Shown here in pieces: positions 1-8,848 of a stretch of 64,000 nt of DNA. Positions within the stretch are counted from its first letter, which is position 1. Every line of letters starts with the position of its first letter. Below the pieces are notes generated by a model. It did no database searches. It was not told the origin of the DNA and saw nothing but the letters and a program-made list of their open reading frames with translations. A program made the position numbers and the translations under genes. Source of the stretch: Pelomonas saccharophila_A (GTDB lineage Bacteria > Pseudomonadota > Gammaproteobacteria > Burkholderiales > Burkholderiaceae_C); NCBI RefSeq assembly GCF_031458095.1, contig NZ_JAVDXU010000002.1:248001-312000 (forward strand), given 5' to 3'.

Positions 1-37
1 GCCTGCCCCCTGGCAGGCGTAGGCGCGGGCGAGACCG

Positions 38-2047
38 TCACCAGATGCGGATGCGGGCCTCGCTGGGCTTGAACATCTTGTCGCCGGCCTGGGTCTTGAA
101 GGCTTCGTGGAAGCCGTCGTGGTTGACGGCGGCCCCATTGGCGCGGAATTCGGCCGGCGAATGCGGGTCGGCCGTCAGCTGCTGCAGGCGGCGCGGCTCG
201 CGCATCTTCTCGCGCCAGGCCTGGGACCAGCCCATGAAGAAGCGCTGCGGGCCGGTCAGCCCGTCGATGACGGGCGCCGGCTTGCCGCCGAGCGACCGCA
301 GATAGGCCTTGTAGGCGATCTGCAGGCCCGACAGGTCGGCCATGTTCTCGCCCAGGGTCAGCTTGCCGTTCACATGCTTGCCGGGGATGGGCTCGTAGGC
401 CTCGTACTGGGCTACCAGACGGGCGCCAACGGCCTCGAAGGCCTGGCGGTCGGCATCGGTCCACCAGTTGGAGAGCGCGCCCTCGCCATCGAACTGGCTG
501 CCCTCGTCGTCGAAGCCATGGCTGATCTCGTGGCCGATGACGGCACCGATGGCGCCGTAGTTCACCGCGTCGTCGGCCCGGGTGTTGTACAGCGGCGGCT
601 GCAGCACGGCGGCCGGGAAGACGATCTCGTTGAAGGTCGGGTTGTAGTAGGCGTTGACGGTCTGCGGCGTCATGCCCCATTCGCGCTTGTCCACCGGCTT
701 GCCGGCCTTGGCGGCCTGGCGCTGCCATTCGAAGCGCTGGGCACGCTGGCGGTTGCCGAGCGGGTCGCCGGCCTTGATCTCCAGCGCCGCATAGCTGCGC
801 CAGACATCGGGATAGCCGATCTTGACCAGGTATTTGGACAGCTTGTCCTTGGCCTTGGCCTTGGTGGCCGGCGTCATCCAGGTCAGGCCGTCGATGGATT
901 CGCCATAGGCCGCCAGCAGGTTGTTGACGAGCTTGAGCATGCGCGCCTTGTCGGCCGCGGCGAAATGGCGCTTCACATAGGCCTCGCCGACGGCCTCGCC
1001 CAGGTTGTTGTTGACGTCGGCCACCGCCTGCTGCCAGCGCGGCTGCTCGGTCTTGGCGCCGCTCAAGGCCGTGCCGCGGTAGGCGAAGCGGGCCTCGCGC
1101 AAGGGCTGGGGCAGGACATCGGCGTTGAGGTCCAGCGCGCGCAGGGCGAGATAGGCGCGCACATCCTCCAGCGGCGCCTCGGCCAGCAGCTTGGCGGCAG
1201 CGGCGGCATAGCTCGGCTGGGCGACGATGACGCGGTCGGGTGCCGGCACGCCCGCGGCGGCCAGCAGGGCGGCCCAGTCCAGGCCCGGCGCCTTGGCCGC
1301 CAGCTCGACCGGCGTCATGGGGTTGTAGACCTTCTGCGGGTCGCGGTTCTCCTCGGCCGGCCATTGGGCCGCGGCCAGGCGTTGCTCGAGGGCATAGGCA
1401 CGCGCGGCGGCGCCGTCGGGCAGGCCGGCCGCGCCGGCCAGGGCCTGCAGATAGGCCTGGTAGGCCGTGCGGGCGGCGGCCATGCGGGCGTCGTCCTTCA
1501 GGTAGTAGTCGCGGTCGGGCAGGCCCAGGCCGGCCTGGTTCAGCGTCAGGCGGCTGATGCCGGGCTGCTTGAAGTCGGGATCAACGCTCATCGTCAGCGG
1601 CTGGTCGACGACGCCGTTGCTCTGTCCCAGCCAGGCGGCCAGCTGCTCGCGGGTCTGCACGGCGCTCAGGCTCTCCAGCAGCGGCTTCACGGGCGCCAAG
1701 CCGGCCTTGTCGATGGCCGCCGTATCCATGAAGCTGGCGTAGTAGGCGCCGAGCTTGTGCTCGGCCGAGCCCGGCTTGGCCTTGGCGAGGCCTTCGACGA
1801 GGGCGCGCACGCGCTGGTCGGACAGGTCGCGCAACTGGGCCACCATGCCGAAGGAGGACTTGTCGGCCGGAATCTCGGTGGTGGACAGCCAATGGCCGTT
1901 GCCGGCGCGAAACAGGTCGTCCTGCGGGCGGACGACGCGGTCGAAGCCGGCGAGGTCGAGGCCGGAATGCGGGGCGGCGCCGGCCAGGCCGGCCAGGCCG
2001 GCCAGGGACAGCGTCAGGGCCAGAGCGGCAAGGCGGGGTGCTTTCAT
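38..2047 (-). CDS. pepO: M13 family metallopeptidase (neprilysin/PepO-like), secreted
   Basis: Zinc endopeptidase of the M13 family, expected to cut short peptides outside the cytoplasm. The product is 669 residues, the usual family length. It begins with a hydrophobic signal peptide ending around 'AGAAPHSG'. The zinc-binding HExxH motif is visible as 'GHEISHGFDDEG', and the third ligand motif as 'ENMADLSG', both in the C-terminal third as expected. The start at 2047 (MKAPRL) is chosen because it puts the signal peptide at the N-terminus; a longer in-frame start at 2125 would bury it. It lies downstream of gshA on the same strand with about 360 bases between, most of which is the structured repeat. 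Family assignment is firm; the exact substrate is unknown. Confidence 0.93.
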   Translation of the reverse strand: MKAPRLAALALTLSLAGLAGLAGAAPHSGLDLAGFDRVVRPQDDLFRAGNGHWLSTTEIPADKSSFGMVAQLRDLSDQRVRALVEGLAKAKPGSAEHKLGAYYASFMDTAAIDKAGLAPVKPLLESLSAVQTREQLAAWLGQSNGVVDQPLTMSVDPDFKQPGISRLTLNQAGLGLPDRDYYLKDDARMAAARTAYQAYLQALAGAAGLPDGAAARAYALEQRLAAAQWPAEENRDPQKVYNPMTPVELAAKAPGLDWAALLAAAGVPAPDRVIVAQPSYAAAAAKLLAEAPLEDVRAYLALRALDLNADVLPQPLREARFAYRGTALSGAKTEQPRWQQAVADVNNNLGEAVGEAYVKRHFAAADKARMLKLVNNLLAAYGESIDGLTWMTPATKAKAKDKLSKYLVKIGYPDVWRSYAALEIKAGDPLGNRQRAQRFEWQRQAAKAGKPVDKREWGMTPQTVNAYYNPTFNEIVFPAAVLQPPLYNTRADDAVNYGAIGAVIGHEISHGFDDEGSQFDGEGALSNWWTDADRQAFEAVGARLVAQYEAYEPIPGKHVNGKLTLGENMADLSGLQIAYKAYLRSLGGKPAPVIDGLTGPQRFFMGWSQAWREKMREPRRLQQLTADPHSPAEFRANGAAVNHDGFHEAFKTQAGDKMFKPSEARIRIW

Positions 2048-2187
2048 GGGAAGGCTGCGAAGCTCGAAAACCCGGCAGCCTAGGCGAAAGCAGGCGCCCT
2101 GCCGAAAGTGACCAGGCCGGGGCAACCCCTACCTTCCGCCGACCATTCCGCGTTCGCGGCACCCAGTCGCACGAAACGGGACATTCC

Positions 2188-2401
2188 GGGCCGAGCGCTG
2201 GGCCGCTCCCGAGCCGGCCCGCTCTGGCGATGTGCTTGCGGCTCGACGCCGCAAGCATCGCCGCCCCCTCGGGGGCTGAGGCCGGACATGGTGAGTCCAG
2301 TGGACTCACCGTGCCTGCCGAAGAGCTGCGGCGCTGCCGCAGCGCGGTCTGCAAGACCGACCAGGCGTGTGCGCGTTCAGCGCTGCGCGACTGGGCGAGG
2401 G
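2188..2401. repeat. Dispersed structured repeat, copy 1
   Basis: A ~214-base intergenic sequence that recurs at 59889-60101 in the same orientation. It holds three hairpins: stem 1 at 2234-2242/2248-2256, stem 2 at 2290-2299/2301-2310 (perfect), stem 3 at 2326-2332/2336-2342. Stem 2 differs in sequence between the copies but still pairs in both. It begins 8 bases beyond the gshA stop codon in the direction of gshA transcription, so it would form the 3' untranslated RNA of that gene. No T-run follows, so it is not a standard terminator. The remaining 2048-2187 shows nothing recognisable. Confidence 0.85.
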
Positions 2402-2409
2402 GCTTCAAT

Positions 2410-3675
2410 TCAGGCCGCTTCCGCCTCCGCCTGCGGGTCCGTCGCCTCCAGCTCGTAGCTGGCGGCCAACATGGCCAGGCGGCCGATGACGCCATACATA
2501 TAGAAGCGGTTGGGCGCGCTGGCGCCGGGCTTCTCGCCGGGACGCGGCAGATGAGGTGACTCGGCGAAGGCCAGCGGCACATAGCTGGCACCGGGGGCGT
2601 TGAGGTTCTCGTCGATGCCGCGGTGGGCATGCACGCGGTAGTAACCGCCGACCACATAGCGGTCCATCATGTAGACGACCGGCTCGGCCACGGCCTCGTG
2701 CACGCGCTCGTGGGTGGGCACGCCCTCCTGCACGATGACTTCCTGGCCCAGGTTCTCGGGCAGGCGTTCAGCCAGGCCCTCGATGTCCTTGGCGTCGCGC
2801 ACCGTCATGACGCCCTTGCCATAGCTGCCCACGTCGCTCTTGATGATGACGAAGGGCTTCTCGTTGATGCCGTACTCCTTGTACTTGCGCCGCACCTTGG
2901 TCAGCTGGGCGTCGGCGGCCGTCTGCAGGGCCTCCAGGCCCTTCTTGCCATGCAGGTCGACGCTCTGCGACATGGGCGTGATCAGCCAGGGGTCCATGCC
3001 CAGCAGCTTGGCGAAGCGCTTGGCCACCTCGTCGTAGGCGCGGAAATGCTGGCTCTTGCGCCGCACCGACCAGCCGGCATGCAGGGGCGGCAGCAGGTAT
3101 TGCTCGTGCAGGCCCATCAGCGGCGGCGGCGTGCCGGCGGAGAGGTCGTTGTTGAGGAGGATGGTGCAGGGGTCGAAGCCCTTGAGCATCAGCCGGCCGC
3201 GCTTGCGCACCAGGGGTTCGATCACCAGGCTCTCGCCGTTGGCCATGCGCAGCTCTGTCGGCTCGGTGACGGCGGTGTCCAGGGTACCGAAGCGCACGTT
3301 CAGGCCGGCCTGGGTGAAGATGCGGGCCAGCGTGGCCAGGCTCTCCAGGTAGAAGCTGCAGCGCGCGCCGGTCTCGGGAATGACGAGGAGGTTGCGGGCC
3401 TCGGGGCAGATCTTCTCGATGGCTGCCATGGCGGCCTGCACGGCTTGCGGCAGCATCTGCGGCGTCAGGTGGTTGAAGCCGCCCGGGAAGAGGTTGGTGT
3501 CCACCGGCGCCAGCTTGAAGCCGGCGTTGCGCAGGTCCACCGAGGCGTAGAAGGTCGGCGTGTGCTCCATCCATTCCAGCCTGAACCAGCGTTCCGTGGC
3601 GGGCATGGATTCCAGGATGCGGGCCTCCAGCTCGTTGATGGGGCCGTTCAGGGCGGTGATCAGATGGGGAACCAT
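2410..3675 (-). CDS. gshA: Glutamate-cysteine ligase (T. ferrooxidans-type GshA)
   Basis: Catalyses the ATP-dependent joining of glutamate and cysteine, the first step of glutathione synthesis, in the cytoplasm. The 421-residue sequence matches the proteobacterial gshA type named after Acidithiobacillus ferrooxidans: 'FKLAPVDTNLFPGGFNHL' near the N-terminus, and a lysine-rich ATP-grasp-like stretch 'VIIKSDVGSYGKGVMTV' in the middle. Full length. It lies 55 bases downstream of a diguanylate cyclase gene on the same strand. gshB is not nearby. The structured repeat follows the stop codon immediately. Confidence 0.92.
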   Translation of the reverse strand: MVPHLITALNGPINELEARILESMPATERWFRLEWMEHTPTFYASVDLRNAGFKLAPVDTNLFPGGFNHLTPQMLPQAVQAAMAAIEKICPEARNLLVIPETGARCSFYLESLATLARIFTQAGLNVRFGTLDTAVTEPTELRMANGESLVIEPLVRKRGRLMLKGFDPCTILLNNDLSAGTPPPLMGLHEQYLLPPLHAGWSVRRKSQHFRAYDEVAKRFAKLLGMDPWLITPMSQSVDLHGKKGLEALQTAADAQLTKVRRKYKEYGINEKPFVIIKSDVGSYGKGVMTVRDAKDIEGLAERLPENLGQEVIVQEGVPTHERVHEAVAEPVVYMMDRYVVGGYYRVHAHRGIDENLNAPGASYVPLAFAESPHLPRPGEKPGASAPNRFYMYGVIGRLAMLAASYELEATDPQAEAEAA

Positions 3676-3730
3676 GGCCGAATGATCTCAAACTTGCGCA
3701 GGTCGGCCCACTTGGGGGCGAGCCGCCGGA

Positions 3731-4858
3731 TCACAAGACGCCGTCGGCGCACTCGGTGCGGCCGCGTCCGGCATGCTTGGCACGGTAGAGCTGATCATCC
3801 GCCCGTTTGATGGCGGCGGCCAGGGTCTCACCGGCCTGCACGCGCACGGCGCCGGCGCTGAAATCGGCCAGGAAGCCCAGGCTGGCCTCGCAGCGCCGCC
3901 GCAGCGCCTGATGCAGGCGGCTGTCCAGGCGACCGAAGGCTTCGGCATCGCAGTGGCGCACCAGCAGGCAGAACTCCTCCCCGCCATAGCGGCCGACGAG
4001 GTCGCTGGCCCGCAACTCGCCGCGCAGCACCTCGCCGGTCAGCTTCAGCACCTCATCGCCCACCGGGTGGCCGCGCTCGTCATTGATGCGCTTGAAATGA
4101 TCCAGGTCCAGCATCAGCAGCACCGCGCCGCCGACGGCATCCGCGCCCAGGGCCTGGCCGGCCCGGTTCATCCATTCACGGCGGTTCAGCAGGCCGGTCA
4201 GCGGATCCAGCGAGGCCAGGCGCACCAGGGCCTGCTCGGCGGCGTCGCGGTGGGCGAGCAGAAAGCCCATGGTGCCCAGCACCAGGCTGGCGTTGAGCAG
4301 CATCAGCGAGGCGAAGTTCAGCGGATGCGGCGCGATGAAGCGCGGGTAGATCTCGGGCCAGCCCAGCACCAGAACGGCGCGCCCCAGCACCAGCAGGCCG
4401 TTGGCCGCACCAGCAAAGCCACACAGCAGCCGCCAGCGAACCCGCTCGGCGCCATGCAGCAGCAGCCAGCTGGCCCACATGATCTGCAGGCCGATGATGA
4501 GGTTGGTGAGGCCGGTCGCCTGCTTCTGGTCCTGGAAGACGAAGGCATGCACCAGGCCCAGCAGCAGCGGCGGCAGCAGCAGGCCCAGCCGCGACACGGG
4601 CTGGCTGAGGAAGCGGCCGGCCGTCAGCACCATGGCCGAGGCCGAAAAGCTCAGCGACATGACGCCCAGGGTGGCCAGCAGCCGCGGCAAGGCCAGCGTA
4701 GCGCCGATCAACAGCGCGAAGCCGGCCGCCTGGCCCAGCAGCATGAATTGCCAGGCCTGCAGGCCGCTGCGCGCGCGAATGCCGACGCTGACGACCAGGG
4801 CCAGCATCATCAGCAGCGCGTTGACGAGGACCGCCGCCAGCAGGGTGATCACATCCAT
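3731..4858 (-). CDS. Membrane diguanylate cyclase (GGDEF protein)
   Basis: Predicted to make cyclic di-GMP from GTP at the inner membrane. The first ~200 of 375 residues form six or seven hydrophobic segments with no recognised sensory domain. The C-terminal part is a GGDEF domain starting at 'LDPLTGLLNRREW', with the active-site loop intact as 'GRYGGEEF'. No RxxD inhibitory site is obvious just before the loop, so product feedback is uncertain. A strong terminator separates it from the amtB operon upstream, so it must have its own promoter. Ligand unknown. Confidence 0.9.
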   Translation of the reverse strand: MDVITLLAAVLVNALLMMLALVVSVGIRARSGLQAWQFMLLGQAAGFALLIGATLALPRLLATLGVMSLSFSASAMVLTAGRFLSQPVSRLGLLLPPLLLGLVHAFVFQDQKQATGLTNLIIGLQIMWASWLLLHGAERVRWRLLCGFAGAANGLLVLGRAVLVLGWPEIYPRFIAPHPLNFASLMLLNASLVLGTMGFLLAHRDAAEQALVRLASLDPLTGLLNRREWMNRAGQALGADAVGGAVLLMLDLDHFKRINDERGHPVGDEVLKLTGEVLRGELRASDLVGRYGGEEFCLLVRHCDAEAFGRLDSRLHQALRRRCEASLGFLADFSAGAVRVQAGETLAAAIKRADDQLYRAKHAGRGRTECADGVL

Positions 4859-4891
4859 GGCGGATCAGCATAACGGCCGGCCTGGGGGCCC

Positions 4892-4918
4892 AAAAGAAAA
4901 GCCGCCCCGGGGGGCGGC
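4892..4918 (-). terminator. Rho-independent terminator of the amtB operon
   Basis: Read on the minus strand, a perfect eight-pair GC stem (GCCGCCCC with GGGGCGGC, 4901-4918) is followed directly by TTTTCTTTT. It lies about 45 bases past the amtB stop codon and closes the porin-glnK-amtB transcript before the diguanylate cyclase gene. Confidence 0.93.
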
Positions 4919-4963
4919 TCGACGTGAACCAGGGGCCGGCGCGGCCGGCCCCTCGGCTTCACA

Positions 4964-6490
4964 TCACTTGTGGTACGCCGTCTCGCCGTGCGACGAGATG
5001 TCCAGGCCTTCGCGCTCTTCCTCTTCCGTGACGCGCAGGCCGATGGTCATGTCGACCAGCTTGTAGGCCACCAAGGAGACGATGCCCGACCACAGGATGG
5101 TGACGATCACGGCCTTGGTCTGGATCCAGACCTGGCCGGCGATGGAGAAGTCGGCCGGCGTGATCATGGTTGCGGTGACCCAGTCGCCCATGGCGCTCGG
5201 GCCGCCCAGGTTGGGCGAGGCGAACACACCCGTCAGCAGGGCGCCGACGATACCGCCGATGCCGTGGACGCCGAACACGTCCAGGGAGTCGTCCGCACGC
5301 AGCATCTTCTTCAGGCCGGACACACCCCACAGGCAGGCGAAGCCGGCGACGATGCCGATGACCAGGGCACCACCGATGCCGACGTTGCCGGCGGCAGGCG
5401 TGATGGCCACGAGGCCGGCGACGGCACCCGAAGCGGCACCCAGCATGGAGGCCTTGCCCTTGAGCAGGGCTTCACCCACGCACCAGGCCAGCACGGCGGC
5501 GGCGGTGGCGCCGAAGGTGTTGATGAAGGCCAGGGCGGCGAAGCCGTTGGCTTCCAGCGCGGAGCCGGCGTTGAAGCCGAACCAGCCGACCCACAGCAGC
5601 GAGGCGCCGACCATGGTCAGGGTCAGGCTGTGCGGCGTGAACTGCTCCTTGCCGTAGCCGACGCGCTTGCCGACCATATAGGCACCCACCAGGCCCGCGA
5701 CGGCGGCGTTGATGTGCACCACGGTACCGCCGGCGAAGTCCAGCGCGCCCCACTGCCAGATCATGCCCGCCTTTTCGTTCATCGCATCGGCGACTTCCTT
5801 GGCGGTGTAGGCATCCGGACCCATCCAGAACCAGACCATGTGGGCGATCGGCAGGTAGCTGAACGTGAACCACAACGTCAGGAAGGCGAGCACGGCCGAG
5901 AACTTGATGCGCTCGGCGAAGGCACCAATGATCAGGCAGGCGGTGATACCGGCGAAGGTGGCCTGGAAGGCGGCGAACACCATCTCGTACATCGGCACGC
6001 CCTTGCTGAAGGTGGCGCCGGTGGCGAAGGTGCCTGCAACGTTGTCCCAGATGCCCTTCATGAACAGGCGATCCGTGCCGCCGATGAACTTGTTGCCCTC
6101 GGTGAACGCGAAGCTGTAGCCGTAGAGGAACCACAGCACGACGATCAGCGAGAAGCCGACCATGACCTGCATCAGCACCGACAGCATGTTCTTGCTGCGC
6201 ACCAGGCCGCCGTAGAACAGGGCCAGGCCCGGCACCGTCATCAGGATGACGAGCAGGGTGGACAGCATCATCCAGGCGGTGTCGCCCTTGTTGGGCACGG
6301 GCGCAGGGGCAGCAGCCGAGGCGGCTTCGGCGGGTGCCGACGCGGCGGCCGCGGCCGGAGCGGCATCGACCGCGGACGCTGCAGCGGGCGCTGCGGTGGC
6401 CGCCGCCGAGGCGGCTGGATCCTGGGCCCAGGTCGCGGCCGGCGCCAGCACGGCCGCCGCCAGGGCGAGGCCGGCAAGGAATTTCTTCAT
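4964..6490 (-). CDS. amtB: Ammonium transporter AmtB
   Basis: Inner-membrane ammonium channel of the Amt/MEP/Rh family, 508 residues. It has a cleavable signal peptide (MKKFLAGLALAAAVLAPAATW), then an unusually long Ala/Pro-rich periplasmic linker (about residues 25-65), then the transporter core with eleven hydrophobic helices beginning at 'KGDTAWMMLSTLLVILMTVP'. Family signatures visible include 'FAGITACLIIGAFAER' and 'DFAGGTVVHINAAVAGLVG', the latter holding one of the two pore histidines. The C-terminal tail (GLRVTEEEEREGLD) is the conserved cytoplasmic segment that contacts GlnK. Start at 6490 is chosen for the signal peptide. It is 34 bases downstream of glnK and shares its nitrogen-regulated promoter. 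Confidence 0.97.
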   Translation of the reverse strand: MKKFLAGLALAAAVLAPAATWAQDPAASAAATAAPAAASAVDAAPAAAAASAPAEAASAAAPAPVPNKGDTAWMMLSTLLVILMTVPGLALFYGGLVRSKNMLSVLMQVMVGFSLIVVLWFLYGYSFAFTEGNKFIGGTDRLFMKGIWDNVAGTFATGATFSKGVPMYEMVFAAFQATFAGITACLIIGAFAERIKFSAVLAFLTLWFTFSYLPIAHMVWFWMGPDAYTAKEVADAMNEKAGMIWQWGALDFAGGTVVHINAAVAGLVGAYMVGKRVGYGKEQFTPHSLTLTMVGASLLWVGWFGFNAGSALEANGFAALAFINTFGATAAAVLAWCVGEALLKGKASMLGAASGAVAGLVAITPAAGNVGIGGALVIGIVAGFACLWGVSGLKKMLRADDSLDVFGVHGIGGIVGALLTGVFASPNLGGPSAMGDWVTATMITPADFSIAGQVWIQTKAVIVTILWSGIVSLVAYKLVDMTIGLRVTEEEEREGLDISSHGETAYHK

Positions 6491-6524
6491 TTGAGTGGTC
6501 TCCAACGGGTGGTGGTGCGACGCG

Positions 6525-6863
6525 TCAGAGCGCGTCATTGCCGGTTTCGCCGGTGCGGATGCGTACGACCTGATCCAGCGGCGACACGAAAATCTTGCCG
6601 TCACCGATCTTGCCGGTGCGGGCGGAGGACTCGATGGCCTCGATGACGCGTTCGACGACGTCGTCGTTCACGGCGGCCTCGATCTTGACCTTGGGCAGGA
6701 AGTCCACGACGTACTCGGCGCCGCGGTACAGCTCGGTATGGCCCTTCTGGCGGCCAAAGCCCTTGACCTCGGTGACCGTCAGCCCCTGCACGCCGATGGC
6801 GCTCAGGGCCTCACGCACCTCGTCGAGCTTGAAGGGCTTGATGACGGCAGTGATCAGTTTCAT
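6525..6863 (-). CDS. glnK: PII nitrogen regulatory protein GlnK
   Basis: Trimeric PII signal protein, 112 residues, that blocks AmtB when nitrogen is plentiful and reports on 2-oxoglutarate and ATP/ADP. Family signatures: 'MKLITAVIKPFKLDEVREAL' at the N-terminus; the T-loop with the uridylylation tyrosine at about residue 51 (GAEYVVDFLPK); and the C-terminal signature 'GKIGDGKIFV'. It sits between the porin and amtB genes with short gaps of 15 and 34 bases. The GlnK rather than GlnB name rests on linkage to amtB. Confidence 0.96.
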   Translation of the reverse strand: MKLITAVIKPFKLDEVREALSAIGVQGLTVTEVKGFGRQKGHTELYRGAEYVVDFLPKVKIEAAVNDDVVERVIEAIESSARTGKIGDGKIFVSPLDQVVRIRTGETGNDAL

Positions 6864-6878
6864 GTCGCGCTCCAGTAA

Positions 6879-7610
6879 TCAGAAGGTCTTCTTCAGGCCG
6901 ACGACCAGCGAGGTCTTGCCCATGAACTTGCCGTTGGCGGGACTGGCGTAGAAGCTCTTGTCGGCATCGGTACCGATGACGGCGGCGCTGAGCACCAGGC
7001 CGGAGAAATCCTTGGCCAGCGTCAGCGAGTAGTCGGAGTAGGAGCCGGCGGGTACGTGGCGCATCGTCTGATGGCCGACGTGCGGCGTCAGCGTCATGCC
7101 ATCGCCCAGGTCGAAATTGGCCGACACGTCGAAGTAGCCGCTGTACTTGGTGCCCGGCACGCCGAACAGGTTGGTGCCGTTGGTGTTGGAGTACTTCGCC
7201 GTCACGGGGCCGTAGCTGAGTGCACCGTAGATTTCGAAGGTGTTGGCGCTGGTGGGCAGCTTGTTGCTGGGGTAGTAGTACTGCAGCACGCCGAGGTCCA
7301 GCGTCAGTCCCTTGGCGACTTCGGCCTTGTAGCCACCGTACAGGTCGACCTCGACCTGGCCGTCACCACCGGCGTCCTTGATCCATTTGATCGTCGATGC
7401 CCAAGCGCCGACATAGAAGCCGCTCGGCGCGGCGTAGTCGATGCCGCCCTGCAAGGCCGGCTTCAGACGCGACTGGGAGATGCCGCGGTAGCGGTATTCG
7501 CTGACGACGCCGACGTTGAACGACAAGGGGTCCGGCGCCGGCTCATCGGCGAACGCGGGCAGGGCGACCGCGGACAGCGCGAGTGCGATCAGCGAAGGGG
7601 ACAACTTCAT
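6879..7610 (-). CDS. TorF-family putative outer-membrane porin
   Basis: Predicted outer-membrane beta-barrel of 243 residues, first gene of the nitrogen operon. A signal peptide (MKLSPSLIALALSAVALPAFA) precedes 'FNVGVVSEYRYRGISQSRLKPALQGG', typical of the TorF/TIGR02001 family. The protein ends in 'GLKKTF', the C-terminal aromatic expected for barrel assembly. The start at 7610 has an AGGAG ribosome site 6-10 bases upstream. Such porins often precede glnK-amtB in betaproteobacteria, which suggests a role in letting ammonium or other nitrogen compounds through the outer membrane; that role is inferred. Confidence 0.88.
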   Translation of the reverse strand: MKLSPSLIALALSAVALPAFADEPAPDPLSFNVGVVSEYRYRGISQSRLKPALQGGIDYAAPSGFYVGAWASTIKWIKDAGGDGQVEVDLYGGYKAEVAKGLTLDLGVLQYYYPSNKLPTSANTFEIYGALSYGPVTAKYSNTNGTNLFGVPGTKYSGYFDVSANFDLGDGMTLTPHVGHQTMRHVPAGSYSDYSLTLAKDFSGLVLSAAVIGTDADKSFYASPANGKFMGKTSLVVGLKKTF

Positions 7611-7662
7611 GGCGGAGCTCCTGAGTAAGAAAGTGGGTGGAATACGGTCCGGCCGGGGTGTT

Positions 7663-7678
7663 TGCAGCTTCCGTGCCA
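7663..7678 (-). promoter_or_regulatory. Sigma-54 promoter for porin-glnK-amtB
   Basis: On the minus strand the sequence reads TGGCACGGAAGCTGCA, which fits the sigma-54 consensus TGGCACG-N4-TTGCW at all but one position, with correct spacing between the -24 GG and -12 GC. Transcription would begin near 7651, about 40 bases before the porin start codon. Confidence 0.9.
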
Positions 7679-7739
7679 AGCGTCACACCTTGTCACCCTG
7701 CACGGATCTGGGACGAAGACGCCCTCAAGTCAGGCGTTT

Positions 7740-7787
7740 GCACCAAACTGGATCCAACATCGGCGAAGCGTCGCACGAAACTGGTGC
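7740..7787 (-). promoter_or_regulatory. Two NtrC enhancer sites upstream of the sigma-54 promoter
   Basis: GCACGAAACTGGTGC at 7773-7787 matches 13 of 15 bases of the NtrC site GCACCAAAATGGTGC, and GCACCAAACTGGATC at 7740-7754 matches 12 of 15. Their centres are 33 bases apart, about three helical turns, and they lie about 60-120 bases upstream of the sigma-54 promoter, the normal enhancer position. Confidence 0.85.
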
Positions 7788-7902
7788 ATTCATGGGAGAA
7801 GCACTGGGCCGACTCCCTCCTGACCGGCGGCTAGACTGGACCGCCACCCCTGGGGGCTCTGATGCCGGAGCCGTCCGCCACCGGCCAGCCGCCCACCCAC
7901 CG

Positions 7903-8835
7903 ATGAGCCTCGCCACCGTCTACAGCCGCGCCCTCGATGGCCTCGCCGCCGCGCCGGTCACGGTGGAGGTCCATCTCGCCAACGGCCTGCCTTCGTTCAC
8001 CGTCGTCGGTCTGGCGGACACCGAGGTCAAGGAGGCCCGCGAGCGTGTGCGGGCGGCGCTGCAGAACAGTGGCCTGTCGTTTCCGGCAAACAAGCGCATC
8101 ACCGTGAACCTGGCGCCGGCCGACCTGCCCAAGGAAGGCGGGCGCTTCGACCTGCCCATGGCTCTGGGCCTGCTGGCCGCCAATGGCCAGATCGATGCGG
8201 TCAGGCTCGCGCGCTTCGAATGCGCGGGTGAGCTGTCGCTGGCGGGAGAGCTGCGCGCGGTGCGCGGCGCCCTCGCCATGGCCCTGGCCATGCGCCAGGA
8301 CGGTGGCGACAGAGAGTTGCTGCTGCCTGAAGACAGCGCCGCCGAAGCGGCCCTGGTCGACGGCGTGATGGTCAGGCATGCCCGCCATTTGCTCGACGTC
8401 GTCGCCGCGCTGCAGCCCGAGGGCGAGGCCTTGCCACGTGCCGCCGCCCTGCCCCGCGAAGCCGCGCGCGGCCTGCCCGACCTGGCCGACATCAAGGGCC
8501 AGGCCGGCCCCAAGCGGGCGCTCGAGATCGCCGCAGCCGGTGGCCACAGCCTGCTGATGGTGGGGCCGCCCGGCACCGGCAAGTCCATGCTGGCCCAGCG
8601 CCTGGCGGGACTGCTGCCGGCGCTGGACGAGGAAGCCGCGCTGGAATCCGCCGCCGTGCACAGCCTGGCCGGCCAGTTCGACATCGAACGCTGGGGCCAG
8701 CGCCCGCTGCGCTCGCCCCACCACTCGGCCTCCAGCGTGGCCCTGGTGGGCGGCGGCTCGCCCCCGCGGCCGGGCGAGATCTCGCTGGCCCAGCATGGCG
8801 TGCTCTTCCTCGATGAACTCGGTGTTAGGTGTTGA
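7903..8835 (+). pseudogene. comM: comM (yifB) 5' part, interrupted by the integrative element
   Basis: N-terminal part of ComM/YifB, the AAA+ 'Mg-chelatase-like' helicase that extends branch migration of incoming DNA during natural transformation. Visible are the N-terminal domain (MSLATVYSRALDGLAAAPVTVE onward), the Walker A motif 'VGPPGTGKSMLAQ' and the Walker B region 'GVLFLDEL'. The native frame stops after codon 306 (base 8820). Five element-encoded codons follow before a stop at 8833-8835, giving a 310-residue product without the sensor and lid regions. The 3' part resumes in frame at 43511. The truncated protein is unlikely to work. The start at 7903 is set by the conserved N-terminus. 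Confidence 0.95.
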
Positions 8836-8848
8836 GCGATTTGTCTGT
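8825..8848 (+). repeat. Left terminal inverted repeat of the element
   Basis: TTAGGTGTTGAGC (8825-8837), then TGTCTGT at 8842-8848. The right end, read inward, gives TTAGGTGTCGCGC and TGTCTGT two bases further in. Four bases (GGTG) lie between this repeat and comM on the left, and two on the right. Confidence 0.8.

Noticed and set aside
4970..6646. Long open frame opposite amtB (558 codons), and similar ones at 107-2083, 48840-50606, 50643-52274, 56040-58010 and 61855-63993
   Set aside because: All are antisense to well-supported genes; very high GC removes stop codons from other frames. Their products are low-complexity and match no family.
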